A stretch of 64,000 nt of DNA from Megaustenia siamemsis (GCA_032433765.1 JAVIAB010000139.1:43233946-43297945); one strand, 5' to 3'. Shown: positions 1 through 11,252, numbered from the stretch's first letter. The notes: a model not told the origin generated them from the letters alone. Numbers and translations: made by a program.

Positions 1-71
1 AATTTATGGTCACTAACACCATATTCCCTAAATTCCACTTGGCGTTACGGGGTTCCTTAACTTTTTTTTAT
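1..71 (+). mobile_element. SINE-1, 3' end only (cut by window start)
   Basis: The sequence matches the last ~70 bp of the SINE-1 copies elsewhere in the window (for example 1190-1256): a GTCACTAACACCATATTCCC block, CACTTGGCGT, then a T-rich tail. The head lies outside the window, so it cannot be said whether this copy is full length. Confidence 0.8.
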
Positions 72-75
72 TCTT

Positions 76-995
76 TGTGTTTGTTTTCACTGACAATTAA
101 TAGAGAAGGTTCAACTATATGCTTGAAAACAGAACAGGACCTAGAAATGCCTAGTAGTGAATCACCAGACATGAAGAATGGTGATTTATACTTGATGTGC
201 GTCTTCGACCCTATAAGAACTAACGAATATTTCTTCAGCAATGTAACCAGAATAAGAACTACTTCATACTATCTTCTTACTTAGAACAAAAATGTCATGC
301 GCCCGTCTGGCTTAACCAGAGACCGATCGATCGAGAAATAAATCGAACTCTACCAGACAACTACGCAAATTACTCAAGATAATAACACTTGGCGTATTCA
401 TTGATGCATCAGGGTAGACTTTACTAAATAATTTTGAACTTCATTTCACATCAAATTTGACACAAGATGGACACATCTAAACATTTCTACAGCGATTATT
501 GTAATGGCAGTTATTGTAGTGGAGGTTTTTGTAGTAGCAGTTAATGTAGTTAGAATGACGTTTTTATTATCAGAGGAAATGTTATCAACATGCAATGACA
601 CGAAGAAAAATAAGTGGGGAAAAAAACATAACACGAAGGAACTGAGCAATTACAGATATTTATAATGTATATTCAAACATTCATAAAAACTGTCCCAAGA
701 AACAAGAAAGTGTTCACCGATTTAATTAACATTTGATAACATGGTCACGTGCACAGAATGAAAAAAAAAAAAAGCTTCAGAATAAACATGTTTAAGAATG
801 ATCCTATGTTCACAGTATGAATCAATTTTCATTTTAAAAAAAAACCACTTTCAGATTTCACACTTTCACAAAATTAACGAAATTCATAAAGAACATACTT
901 TTAAAAAATTGTTTGAATTTATTTGAAGAATTTCATAAAATGAACAAGCTTTACAGTTTATGGAAACATAATTTATATTAACCACGACAAATAAA
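76..995. other. No gene recognised, AT-rich
   Basis: Short reading frames only, none with recognisable motifs. Around 480-560 there is a loose GTAGT-type internal repetition. Several A-runs occur. I see no RNA gene or complete mobile element. Confidence 0.5.
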
Positions 996-1262
996 TGGGA
1001 GCCGCGATAGCTCAGTGGTTAGTGAACTGGACTACAAAGGACAAGGGGTAGGGTTCGATCCCAACCGACGGCTTCCGGGTTCACCCAGCCTTAAATGGGT
1101 GCAGGATTTTTCTGGGAAAGTAAAGCGGCGCGGGAGTAATACCGACCACATTACCCCAAAAATCATGTGCTGAAGGTCTGTAAAATTTATGGTCACCAAC
1201 ACCACATTCCCTATACGCCACTTGGCGTGACGGGGGTACTTTACTTTTTTTTTTTACTTACA
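996..1262 (+). mobile_element. SINE-1, full length, tRNA-derived
   Basis: The head GGAGCCGCGATAGCTCAGTGG carries an RNA polymerase III A box (TAGCTCAGTGG). About 40 bp on is a B box (GGTTCGATCCC), and GGAGCCG can pair with CGGCTTC to close a tRNA-like acceptor stem. The body runs through CCTTAAATGGGT and TAATACCGACCACATTACCCC to a GGGGGTACTTTAC plus poly-T tail. A 9-bp direct repeat ACAAATAAA flanks it (987-995 and 1263-1271), consistent with a target-site duplication. Confidence 0.88.
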
Positions 1263-1275
1263 ACAAATAAACCGA

Positions 1276-1276
<1 letters not shown>

Positions 1277-1322
<46 letters not shown>
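1277..1322. repeat. (CA)n microsatellite
   Basis: About 23 uninterrupted CA dinucleotides directly after the SINE-1 tail, followed by a short ATATATA run. Confidence 0.97.
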
Positions 1323-1326
<4 letters not shown>

Positions 1327-1644
1327 TATATAAACGACCACTAGAATCAATAACAACTGATGCTCAGTCTGTCATAAAGAGCTGTTAAAGATTAATACAT
1401 AAATCTGATGTTTGATCAATTAATCATTTGAAAATATATTCAATTTGTCACGAGGAACTGATTGTAATTATTTTACCAATATTTGATCACTCATTAAGAT
1501 CTTAAGTTCAATCAATCCATCAAATACTGTATTGTCAATAATAACTCATATTCAAGCTGTCAACAATAAGGGACACACATTATACCCGCAATAACCGAAG
1601 TTCAAAATACTGCACCAATTGGTATTCAGTCGTGTAACAATAAC

Positions 1645-1801
1645 TGTTGATCACTTTGCGATAACACATGCACAGTCGACCAGTTAAAGTGAGATATTTA
1701 AATTATCAGCAATGAGTTAATGATGCAAGCAGTTATTAATCTTAGATATATCGATAATATAATCACTATATATAATTTAATAAGAAGACTTATCAACCAA
1801 C
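1645..1801 (+). repeat. Donor copy of a 157-bp segmental duplication
   Basis: This stretch recurs at 5210-5366 with 155 of 157 positions identical and no gaps, at a constant offset of 3565 bp. Its 3' part enters the LINE-J fragment that starts at 1783, but most of it is otherwise unique. The second copy sits inside the 25-bp minisatellite. Confidence 0.9.
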
Positions 1802-1911
1802 GCAGAACTGGAGTCCTCAGTCGCTGGACACTGCGGGACTTGCTGAGGAAGGGATCTGAACACTTATGGACATGTTCGGAGTGCAATGATGATGACCCGC
1901 AAATAACTCAA
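1783..1911 (+). mobile_element. LINE-J, C-terminal fragment
   Basis: The translation reads RRLINQRRTGVLSRWTLRD and continues to HLWTCSECNDDDPQIT. The same 42-residue end occurs at 8475, 19415 (minus) and 49736, where more of the element, including an RNase H segment, is preserved. This is the extreme 3' coding end of a non-LTR retrotransposon; the rest is missing. The upstream residues of the open frame belong to flanking DNA. Confidence 0.7.
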
Positions 1912-2035
1912 ATCATGATTTTTCAGTAAAAAAAAAGTAATATTTAAGTGTCTTTATTTTAAGTGTGCTGTTTTACAGAGCATCTTTTTTCGTGGCTGAA
2001 TCTGTCAATATTAGATAGACATGCTCGACCGCAGA

Positions 2036-2262
2036 TTAACAAAAGACATTTGTGGAGTCTGACTTCATTTTCCTATTTCTGCTGCCTATGTCTTCTGGTT
2101 TTAACACCATCACTTCCTCGAATGTTGTTGTGTCGTTCTTGATTTGTTTTTCCTCTTTTGTGCTACGATCTAAAGCCAGATTTTCCCACTTTTTTTCGTT
2201 GATAGAGAATTCTGTCAATGAAGCCTTGAAAACATCTTTACATCTATTTCAGCACTAGTCTG
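2036..2262 (-). mobile_element. Probable LINE C-terminal fragment
   Basis: The minus-strand translation contains TEFSINEKKWENLALDRST and TTFEE, followed by a basic stretch. The pattern (KW.xLA.DRs.., then FEE, then Lys/Arg-rich tail) resembles the region after the reverse-transcriptase domain in many animal non-LTR elements. No catalytic motif is present and the frame breaks quickly, so the call rests on pattern memory only. Confidence 0.45.
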
Positions 2263-2335
2263 CGCTTTAGTCTCTTTCCGTCTCTGAGTTTTTCAAACTG
2301 TTTGTGTATATTATAGGGTAACAACAAAGTGTCTC

Positions 2336-2767
2336 CAATATTCATTAGACTGGTAGTCATCAATCGAGGGTTGCCCTACATCTGCCTACAATATTCATTA
2401 CACTGGTAGTCATCAATCGAGGGTTGCCCTACATCTGCCTACAATATTCATTACACTGGTAGTCATCAATCGAGGGCTGCCCTACATCTGCCTACAATAT
2501 TCATTAGAACGGTAGTCATCAATCGAGGGTTGCCCTGCAACTGCCTACAATATTCATTAGACTGGTAGTCATCAATCGAGGGTTGCCCTACAACTGCCTA
2601 CAATATTCATTACACTGGTAGTCATCAATCGAGGGTTGCCCTACATCTGCCTACAATATTCATTAGAACGGTAGTCATCAATCGAGGGTTGCCCTACAAC
2701 TGCCTACAATATTCATTAGACTGGTAGTCATCAATCGAGGGCTGCCCTACATCTGCCCACAATATTT
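2336..2767. repeat. 53-bp minisatellite, ~8 copies
   Basis: The unit starts CAATATTCATTAGACTGGTA and continues GTCATCAATCGAGGGTTGCC then CTACATCTGCCTA. Copies differ at a few diagnostic sites (ACTGG or AACGG; ACATCTG or ACAACTG), and these variants recur in blocks, indicating local re-duplication. Confidence 0.95.
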
Positions 2768-2992
2768 GCCCCTGTTTCCAATGTTCACCACTAGGTTTGC
2801 CTCCCCGGGTCGTCCCTTCAGAACTCTCAGCTAGCCAGTTATATTGTGATTATTACTGGATCTCTTCAGAGCAAATTACCTGTCCAGCTTTATCGTCTGC
2901 CTGCTATCTCTGTGTGCATCTCTTGTTTATGCTTCACCTGTTGTTGTGCAGTTCCCGGTTGCTGATTTTTGTTAGGCCAATATAATCTGAGA

Positions 2993-3321
2993 TAAAGGTA
3001 AAGTACGAGGCTTGAATCGGCGTCTTAACAGGTGAGTTTTCACCCATATGTGATCGTCCGCCTATCCAGAAGTGTTCGGAGACTTCTGGACAGTGTCGCT
3101 TCAAGCATCGAAACTCACAATGCGAGGCGACATTCCTCACCTTCCCAAAGTACCACCCTGGTGTCCATTTCTGCCAGCGGCTGGTCCGACCGCAGGGGTA
3201 TTTTTGTGTGTGTGGTCAACCAGGAGCACAACTCACACTGTTTCCATCGGGAATCGAACACGGGTTGACCGGGTCGGTAACCCATTCGAGTGGTTTTCCC
3301 AACTAGGCTGCTGAAGCTCCC
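2993..3321 (-). mobile_element. SINE-3, tRNA-derived
   Basis: Read on the minus strand, the element opens GGGAGCTTCAGCAGCCTAG with an A-box-like AGCCTAGTTGG. A B box TGTTCGATTCC follows, then ~240 bp of unrelated body ending CGTACTTTACCTTTATC. The 8-bp repeat ATCTGAGA flanks it (2985-2992 and 3324-3331). The head differs from SINE-1 and SINE-2, but the 3' end shares GTACTTTAC with SINE-1. The open frames across it are incidental. Confidence 0.6.
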
Positions 3322-3489
3322 TTATCTGAGAAATTATCCTCAAGCAGATTGTGTTAAATGACAACAATTTTTACATTTTCTTGATCGTTTTCTCCAAAAT
3401 TCAGGTCCATAGAAGAACTGACAGAAAAACGCACAGCTCTCACAAATACTTACTTTAGTTGTGCTGAACTGGGCAGATCTTCAGCCATT

Positions 3490-3920
3490 GTTTCTTCTTC
3501 TTTTCTCTTTTCACTGATACCTAAAAGGTGTCGTGGTTTTTATCATTTGTCGTTCTTGAGCTGCTCAAACTGTCTGAATTAGTGATTTTCCTTTGTTGTT
3601 ACATGTCTCTATCACTGCATCTGTCCATGTTCTTCTAGGTCTTCCTCTTGGTCTTTTTCCATGCATTCTCGAGAAGATCGCCCTTGATGGTGATTCGTGA
3701 AGATTCATTCTGACCAGGTGGCCCAACCATTTAAGTTATTGTTTAACTGACACAAACTAACTGTGCTAATTCTGTTGTTGATATCTTCGCTGGTTCCCCT
3801 CTTTGGTATTAACAAAACTTCCAAGATATATAATTTTGTTCACTGATGGAAGTTCCAAGTTTTCTATTTTGACCAATTTTTTGTTCTTCAAAAATTAGAA
3901 CTATGTCTGTCGAGTTGATT
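3490..3920 (-). mobile_element. LINE RT C-terminal fragment (single-copy group)
   Basis: The minus strand encodes, across stops and shifts, YLGS-like and INNRIST segments and then LKWLGHLVRMN, followed by KRPRGRPRRTWTDAV. WLGH...RM followed by GRPRxxW is the usual order after the reverse-transcriptase thumb in non-LTR elements. The wording differs from LINE-A, -B and -C, so it is a separate family. Confidence 0.7.
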
Positions 3921-3964
3921 ATGTTTCTGTGGTGGTGTCTCCAGTAACATACTAACTAGTCTAC

Positions 3965-4180
3965 TTTGTGCAAGTGAGTAGGGATCGAGATAGAAAGCAA
4001 CCCGGTACTCAAAAATACCATCCTGAAGTCGGATGTTTTGGGCCGAAATTCACAAATATCACAGTTCTACTGCAAACCACAGCACAACGCACACACGTCA
4101 ATTTAACACCCTTTTAAGGGTGGACGACGGGAAGGTGTATTACTCTAGTAATCGGATGAACGCAAGCAAGCAAGTATATT
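3965..4180 (+). repeat. Dispersed repeat R, copy 1
   Basis: Matches 35354-35515 and 51466-51845. Shared landmarks are GCTGAAGTCGGATGTGTTGG-like, CACAAATATCACAG, GCAAACCACAACACAACGC, then TTAACnnCCnTTTAAnGG and ATCGGGCGAACGCAAGCA. No coding content is evident. It may be the 3' untranslated part of an unidentified retroelement. Confidence 0.75.
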
Positions 4181-4364
4181 TATATTCATTCAAACTTGTA
4201 GATTGTGTTTGTGCTGTCTATTTATCTCTTGAACATGTTGGTAGAAGTAAATTAATCCTACAACATCACCAGCTCACTCCAAGTCTTCCAGTACGAAGAC
4301 ATTTTTGTCCACCGTATTTGTCTGACAACATCTTCAGACTTTAGAGGAGCATGTTTAACATACA

Positions 4365-5893
4365 AACATTTATTGTTGTTTAATAAACCAACATTTATTG
4401 ATGTTTAATAGACCAACATTTGTTGATGTTTAATAAACCAAAATTAGTTGATGTTTAATAGACCAACATTTGTTGATGTTTAATAAACCAACATTTGTTG
4501 ATGTTTAATAAAACAACATTTGTTGATGTTTAATAGACCAACATTTGTTGAAGTTTAATTGACCAACATTTGTTGAAGTTTAATAAACCAATATTTGTTG
4601 AAGTTTAATAGACCAACATTTGTTGATGTTTATTAAACCAACATTTGTTGATGTTTAATAGACCAACATTTGTTGATGTTTAATAAACCAACATTTGTTG
4701 ATGTTTAATTGAGCAACATTTGTTGATGTTTAATAGACCATCATTTATTGATGTTTAATAAACCAACATTTGTTGATGTTTAATAGACCAACATTTATTG
4801 ATGTTTAATAAACTAACATTTGTTGATGTTTAATAGACCAACATTTGTTGATGTTTAATAAACTAACATTTGTTGATGTTTAATAGACCAACATTTGTTG
4901 ATGTTTAATAAACTAACATTTGTTGATGTTTAATAGACCAACATTTATTGATGTTTAATAAACCAACATTTGTTGATGTTTAATTGAGCAACATTTGTTG
5001 ATGTTTAATAGACCAACATTTATTGATGTTGAATAAACCAACATTTGTTGATGTTTAATAGACCAACATTTATTGATGTTTAATAAACCAATATTTGTTG
5101 AAGTTTAATAGACCAACATTTGTTGATGTTTAATAAACCAATATTTGTTGATGTTAAATAAACCAACATTTATTGATGTTTAATAGACCACTATTTATTG
5201 ATGTTTAGATGTTGATCACTTTGCGATAACACATGCACAGTCGACCAGTTAAAGTGAGATATTTAAATTATCAGCAATGAGTTAATGATGCAAGCAGTTA
5301 TTAATCTTAGATATATCGATAATATAATCACTATATATAATATAATAAGAAGAATTATCAACCAACATTTGTTGATGTTTAATAAATCAATATTTGTTGA
5401 AGTTTAATAGACCAACATTTGTTGATGTTTAATAGACCAACATTTAATGATGTTTAATAGACCAACATTTATTGATGTTTAATAGACCAACATTTGTTGA
5501 TGTTTAATAAATCAATATTTGTTGAAGTTTAATAGACCAACATTTGTTGATGTTTAATAGACCAACATTTAATGATGTTTAATAGACCAACATTTGTTGA
5601 TGTTTAATAGACCAACATTTAATGATGTTTAATAGACCAACATTTGTTGATGTTTAATAGACCAACATTTAATGATGTTTAATAGACCAACATTTATTGA
5701 TGTTTAATAGACCAACATTTAATTATGTTTAATAGACCAACATTTAATGATGTTTAATAGACCAACATTTGTTGATGTTTAATAGACCAACATTTAATGA
5801 TGTTTAATAGACCAACATTTATTGATGTTTAATAGACCAACATTTATTGATGTTTAACAATCAATATTTATTGATGTTCAATATACCAACAAT
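4365..5893. repeat. 25-bp minisatellite, ~55 copies
   Basis: Unit AACATTTGTTGATGTTTAAT plus AGACC or AAACC. In the first part the two endings alternate, giving a 50-bp higher-order period. After the internal insertion at 5210-5366 most copies end AGACC and many read TTTAATGATG, so the halves have different histories. Each unit contains the short inverted repeat CAACA-TT-TGTTG. Confidence 0.97.
5210..5366 (+). repeat. 157-bp upstream segment inserted inside the 25-bp array
   Basis: Near-identical (155/157) to 1645-1801. Both junctions lie in sequence shared by the array and the donor: TGTTGAT on the left and ACCAAC on the right. Array units resume immediately afterwards. Confidence 0.9.
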
Positions 5894-6230
5894 AAATCGT
5901 GTTCAATTTATTACATTGAGAATGAGGCGTAGCGTGAGGAGGGTCTGATGCCCCAAACGAAAATTCTCAGGGCGTAACATTTTCAAAAGAAGAAAAGAAA
6001 GTAGTAATAATAGATACATGTTTTTTTTTAGAATATTGAGTGTAGTACTTGCTATGTTCCGGGCGCTGACAACTTACATACATGCTTTGACTTAAGTGTT
6101 CGCGATCTGCGTCGCCACGCCACTGCATTGATGCTAAAGTTACTAGCATTAATTTAATTCAAACTCTGATAAATAACAAATGAACATTTCAACAATAACA
6201 ATTCAATTTGTAAAAATACATTAATAAATG
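5894..6230. other. 3' flank of the GPCR gene, no other gene seen
   Basis: Lies downstream of the GPCR stop codon on the minus strand, so it probably includes its 3' untranslated region. I see no clear AATAAA on the minus strand close to the stop and no repeat other than a T-run near 6020. Confidence 0.4.
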
Positions 6231-7343
6231 CTACATGCTAGTCATATCAACGCCTGTTTGCTCCCCGAATATCCGACCGTCACTGTTTAAGGCATCTCTA
6301 GCGGAGCTGACGTTGTACCTGACGTCATCCATAACTATAACGTCATTACACTGAATGTTCGTCATATTACGCAGCACTGGTACACATGTACACATACAGG
6401 TACAGATGTAGGTGACCCTGGCGTACATTAAACTTCTGAAAAACGTCCCTCCAGCATAAAACAGAAAAATATGAGCAATAGAATTAATAATGAAAAGAAA
6501 ATCACTTATTAGGAAAAGATTTTCTTTCGTGCTCTGTGGCCACTCGGGGGATTCTTCCATTGCTAGGAAGATATTCATCGACACTGGGTACGTGACTGTT
6601 GATAGCAAAACCATAAAAATGACGTAAAGTGTCACTCGCCTGGTTCCATAATCTGTACTAGACGCGTTTGATCCTCGACGAACTGTTCGTATCCTTGGAA
6701 TACGTAGGACATGGACCACGAGTAGAGCGCTGAGTGGGATTGTACCAACCCAGGGTAACATGCCCAGGACAACGTAACCTGGATATGAGAACGCCCTTTC
6801 GTGGTGATTAACGAACACGCAGAAGAGGGTGCTTGTAATGTTGCTGAATGAGCGACACATGAATTTGATGCAGAAACAGAATGATAGAAACATGGATAAG
6901 GTCATAATCGTGACGATGAGACACATAATTCGTTTCCGGGAGCAAATTCGTCTCACTACTAAAGGTCTTACTACTGCCATGTATCTAACCAGCGAGATAG
7001 CGAGTACTGTTAGAATTGAGGTACACACGCAGCAGTGGAATGACACGATAGCAAAATACATTGTTGGATCGTATCCCATTTCGTACAGTGACCCACTCCA
7101 CGGATGAAGATCCACATTAGCACGGGTGTACCACCAATGGAAGTTGCGTACACAGTAGTACAGAAAGCTTGTCAGTAGACCAAGGTCCCAGACAGCTAGT
7201 GATGTCATGAGAGCCACAATGGGTCTTCGCCGTCGGCTGGCCGTCCACGCTATAATGACCCCGGCGTTTCCAGCTAGTCCAAGAGCGCACAGAATTATCT
7301 GAGCTGTTCTGTAATACAAGTACCTGAGAGTAGAAAATAACAA
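6231..7343 (-). CDS. Class A (rhodopsin-like) GPCR, orphan, probably peptide or chemosensory; 3' exon
   Basis: Seven-transmembrane receptor expected at the plasma membrane, coupling an unknown ligand to G proteins. The 370-residue frame has helices near residues 12-33, 41-64, 95-118, 138-160, 188-212, 236-260 and 272-297. TM1 has GLAGN (N26) and TM2 LAVWD (D53). TM3 ends VRYMAV in place of DRY. Pro203 lies in TM5 and Pro253 in TM6 (TYP, where many receptors have WLP). TM7 has NSIAHIFLFY in the NPxxY position, and GGTFFR starts helix 8. A cysteine cluster at 314-320 could be palmitoylated. I see no Cys at the extracellular start of TM3, so the usual disulfide may be absent. The apparent start codon is doubtful: the sequence before RYLYY reads TTTTCTACTCTCAG on the minus strand, a good splice acceptor. 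The real exon may begin at 7323, with the extracellular N-terminus on an upstream exon not identified. TM7 wording resembles FMRFamide-type receptors, but the ligand is unknown. Confidence 0.85.
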   Translation of the reverse strand: MLFSTLRYLYYRTAQIILCALGLAGNAGVIIAWTASRRRRPIVALMTSLAVWDLGLLTSFLYYCVRNFHWWYTRANVDLHPWSGSLYEMGYDPTMYFAIVSFHCCVCTSILTVLAISLVRYMAVVRPLVVRRICSRKRIMCLIVTIMTLSMFLSFCFCIKFMCRSFSNITSTLFCVFVNHHERAFSYPGYVVLGMLPWVGTIPLSALLVVHVLRIPRIRTVRRGSNASSTDYGTRRVTLYVIFMVLLSTVTYPVSMNIFLAMEESPEWPQSTKENLFLISDFLFIINSIAHIFLFYAGGTFFRSLMYARVTYICTCMCTCVPVLRNMTNIQCNDVIVMDDVRYNVSSARDALNSDGRIFGEQTGVDMTSM

Positions 7344-8474
7344 TTACATAGTTATGAAACACATCAATTGTGGAAAATGAGCACAAATAGTTGATGCAGG
7401 GAAATAAAAACTATATAAAGAAATAAAAAGATTTAAAAAAAACGTTTGTCACGCCACGTGACGTATAGTGGACAAATGGTGCCACAGCTCATATATTAAA
7501 AGAAATAATAACAATAAACAGACTTAAAAAAAAAAAAACAACCACAGGCAGCTGAAATGGAAAAGATAAGGTTATATGCCACTGAGGAGAAATGAAAAAA
7601 AAAAACAGATGTAGAAAAAAATAGAAATAGAAACAAATTGAAAAAAAATACGGTATGGTTAATGCTTCACGCAACAAGAAGACAACACAAGCTAGAACGA
7701 TCTTTCTGCTCAATAGGCTTTCAGCAGGAACAAACATACAACACAAACACAAATATGTATTTACAATTTTAAATATATATGTAAAATACATATATAATAA
7801 TTTCAAACGAGAAGAAAAAACAAAAGAAAAATTAAAAATAAAGACTTCCTTGTATAATCATATGTTTAAAGATCTTAGTGCGTACATTATGTATGTGTAC
7901 ACACTAAGTACACGTACATGAATATGTACACGGGGTATGTGTTGCGTGCACAAAAGTGAAAATGTGCGAACACAGCACGCAGTAACAGAAGTTGCCGAAA
8001 ACAGGTCAGTGTGCATACACAGAGCGCAAAGAACTAACTACAAGAAGAATATAAGGTACCAGAGAGAAGATAGAGGTGTCGTAGAGTTGGGTAGGAAGTG
8101 GTTTTACGTGCTCAACTCGAACATTGAAACTTATTTTCGCCAGTCTCCAATAATACTAAATACTCGATCCCACCTACCCTTTGTTCTCTCCGAACAGAAC
8201 TCGGCATTAACATGAGATCAAAGACGGAAAACTGAAGAGAAATCCGTTTCCAAAGATATAGGTTATTGAAATCGAATGTATCTGGCCGAAAGTTGTAAAT
8301 ATTACATACATAGTAATAAACGAGTCAAGTAAGAAGATTAACTCTATCCATACGGAAGCTTTTTATTCATGCAACGGAAAAGATTTCAAAGACAACATTT
8401 TTATGGTTTTAAGAATCAATCTACATATTTATATTTATCGAACATATAATTTATTGTATATGATTTTTTTTTTT
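7344..8474. other. No gene recognised; possible GPCR intron
   Basis: Contains A-rich stretches (7500-7640) and short frames of low complexity. If the GPCR exon starts at a splice acceptor, this is intron plus an unidentified first exon. No candidate N-terminal exon with a signal peptide is convincing. Confidence 0.4.
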
Positions 8475-8590
8475 TGAGTCGTCAGTCGCTGGACACTGCG
8501 AGACTTGCTTGCTGAGAAGGGAATCTGAGCACCTAAGGACATGTTCGGAGTGTAATGATGATGACCCGTGAAAAAACTCAATAACCGAAT
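8475..8590 (+). mobile_element. LINE-J, C-terminal fragment
   Basis: Carries the same terminal block as 1800-1911: GTCAGTCGCTGGACACTGCG, then GACATGTTCGGAGTGTAATG and GATGATGACCCG, ending at AACTCAATAAC. A 4-bp insertion (CTTGCTTG) shifts the frame. Confidence 0.7.
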
Positions 8591-8712
8591 ATGAATTTTT
8601 AGATAATTGAACAAGGTATTAGATTTGACCAATACAAAGATGATACAATTTATGTAAAATGAACATGGTTTGATGACGGTTCACACTAATCAAATTGAGA
8701 GTGGTGCCCAAT

Positions 8713-9055
8713 GCGGTAAAACGTACACGGACAAAATTGGCATGGCACACAGTGCGTCGAAATGTACACGGACGAAATTGGCATGGCACACAGTGCGTCG
8801 AAACGTACGTGGACAAAATTGGCATGGCACACAGTGCGTCGAAACGTACGTGGACAAAATTGGCATGGCACACAGTGCGTCGAAACGTACGTGGACAAAA
8901 TTGGCATGGCACACAGTGCGTCGAAACGTACGTGGACAAAATTGGCATGGCACACAGTGCGTCGAAACGTACGTGGACAAAATTGGCATGGCACACAGTG
9001 CGTCGAAACGTACGTGGACAAAATTGGCATGGCACACAGTGCGTCGAAACGTACG
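8713..9055. repeat. 41-bp minisatellite, ~8 copies
   Basis: Unit AAACGTACGTGGACAAAATT then GGCATGGCACACAGTGCGTCG. Copies after the first two are almost identical. Because 41 is not a multiple of three and the unit is stop-poor, several frames on both strands stay open across the array with a 41-residue period. These are not genes. Confidence 0.97.
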
Positions 9056-11252
9056 GAAAGCGTTAAGAAGATAAAGAGAAAGAAGAAGCAAAAAAAAGGG
9101 AAAAGAAAATAAAAGCATGCACATAAACAAACACACAAACTTTTGAGCAGTGGACACACACACATACAAGCTCACAGATGTTCTCTCCAACATGCACCAA
9201 AACACAGATACCAAACCTGGATCGTTTAAGCTCATATTGTCCTGTAGTAGTCATATTGAAACATGTCAAATGATAAGCACTCGTTGCTATGGCTACGTTA
9301 TATGGTGCTTGCTGGTCATTTCCTCCCTGGCCGTTGTGAAGATTGACACTAAGAGAAGTGGTAACGAATGGAATCATTGACATCATGTCCAGGGTTATAC
9401 TTCCGGATCACAGTTTGTGGGGTTCATGTAATTGTTATCCTGGCATCGTGGAATAACCTTTGATGGTTTCTCATTTTATGATCATGTCAAAGCGCTATAA
9501 ATCTTGGACGTAACGGACTGGCGTTGTTCATGGCAACCTTGTGTAATGCACATTATGCGTTGGAGCGCAGAGGTTTGATTTCAGGTTGATGCAATCTATT
9601 ATTGTTCCGATTGCTGACACAAGCATGTGTTTTTATCTCGTGGTGTGATCCTGTATGTCTGGAGACAAAGAAATGGATTTAGTTCCCACAGCAAGAATCA
9701 TGTCAGAAGCTTATTTATTTGTACCCTTCCTGTATGTCTAGAATCGAGAGCATGTCTTAATTTGAGTTCGCCTATTTACGTCGGACCGTTGATTATCACT
9801 TTGCAGTCTTCTCTGAGCTGATACACTTCTTTTATGAATTTAAGATTAAGGATTATTTTCTGCTGCTGTTTTTCTTTTAAGCTTCGATTGAAGTAATACA
9901 CAATGACGTCACTGATGCTCTTATTTTTGGTAACAAATGATCAAAGTCTCTGGTAAAATTGTAATTTTTGCGGGCGGAGTAAAATCAATTAGATTTGGTT
10001 GTGCTGTATAATACAAGGCGTTCATGGTTCGAACTGAACAAAACGGCTCTAGCCAGGATGATTGAAATAGAACAGATGCACTGACTTGAACTGATTCCGT
10101 GTGTGCATTATCATAAAAGGTCAAGGTCATGGAAGCACAACTATTACATATTGCCAGTCTTTTGTTCAAACTGAAAAACGTAGGTTGATACTACGTACAC
10201 AAAAACTGTGCTGATGATCTACAATTGATTTACAAATAATGTTTTTCTATAAATTCTGGCGTTTGTCAATGACTTTAATCATGTTCGGACATGAGATCTT
10301 GTGGTATGATATTTGGTGGTTGTGCATCTGTCAAAGTTGTTCCCAGTTACATTTGTGGTCTGTATACAATTTACTTCGCTGTTTTTACAATTATATTTTA
10401 AGGTCGTATCTGTACCATTAAAGCTGTTAATAGCGATATTTGCAGATCACATCTCTATCACTCTGATTAACTGATTTCAGTGCCATTTATAGGCGATATA
10501 TGCACCATTCTGAATAATTAATAGTGACATTTATAGATGCATCCCAAGCACTAATAATTGGCCACAGAGCAATTTATGGATAGTTTGTCACGATCCATAT
10601 AGTTTCTCGCAAAGGGTTTTGTAGATAACATTTTCCAGATATGGAACTTGATGTAGTGACTTTTGTAGAAAATATTTGATGCATTTAAATCCAAAACTGA
10701 TATTTTCAATACATGTTAATAACGTAAATAGACGCTTCAAGTCTTTAAAAAATATTGGTAAGGACATTCTGTTGAGTAGTTTACATGGGGATTCGTGGCA
10801 ACAACAAAAGCTGAGAGACTATTATTAGGTGTGCCTGTTGTGGAGGTGGGGTTGTTGCACGGTACGATGTCTTGAAGGTCCGTAGCGATGACATATTTTG
10901 CACCGGGACGTCTCTCAATGAAACAAAAGGTCGAACAAGATGGAACGATAACCAGCGAGAAAGAGAGTTATGTGTGTGCACATACCAGCACTGATCCATT
11001 AGTGTGTATCCAGTCCACCATATGTTGAAAGTGTATGAGAATATACGGGTATCATTGTAGCTAGTCCTGCGATATATGCTCTAATAATAATGAAGAATGA
11101 ACATCAGCCCATGCAGCCTGTCACAAAGATGTGATTTGTAGATCACGTTTAAATAGTCACTACCGCTCGGGGACAATGGTAGACACTATCTCCCTTGTAA
11201 TCTGTCGAATTAAAGAAACATTTGTGAATAAATGACAATGTTAAAAATGCTT

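Noticed and set aside
6..284. 92-codon frame at the window start
   Set aside because: Its first quarter lies in the SINE-1 3' end and the remainder has no recognisable feature.
996..1075. tRNA gene at the head of SINE-1
   Set aside because: A and B boxes and an acceptor-like stem exist, but no convincing anticodon stem. The sequence is the head of an eight-copy SINE with target duplications.
8690..9235. 181-codon minus-strand frame and other overlapping frames across the 41-bp array
   Set aside because: Produced by a stop-poor tandem unit; equivalent frames exist in several phases and on both strands.
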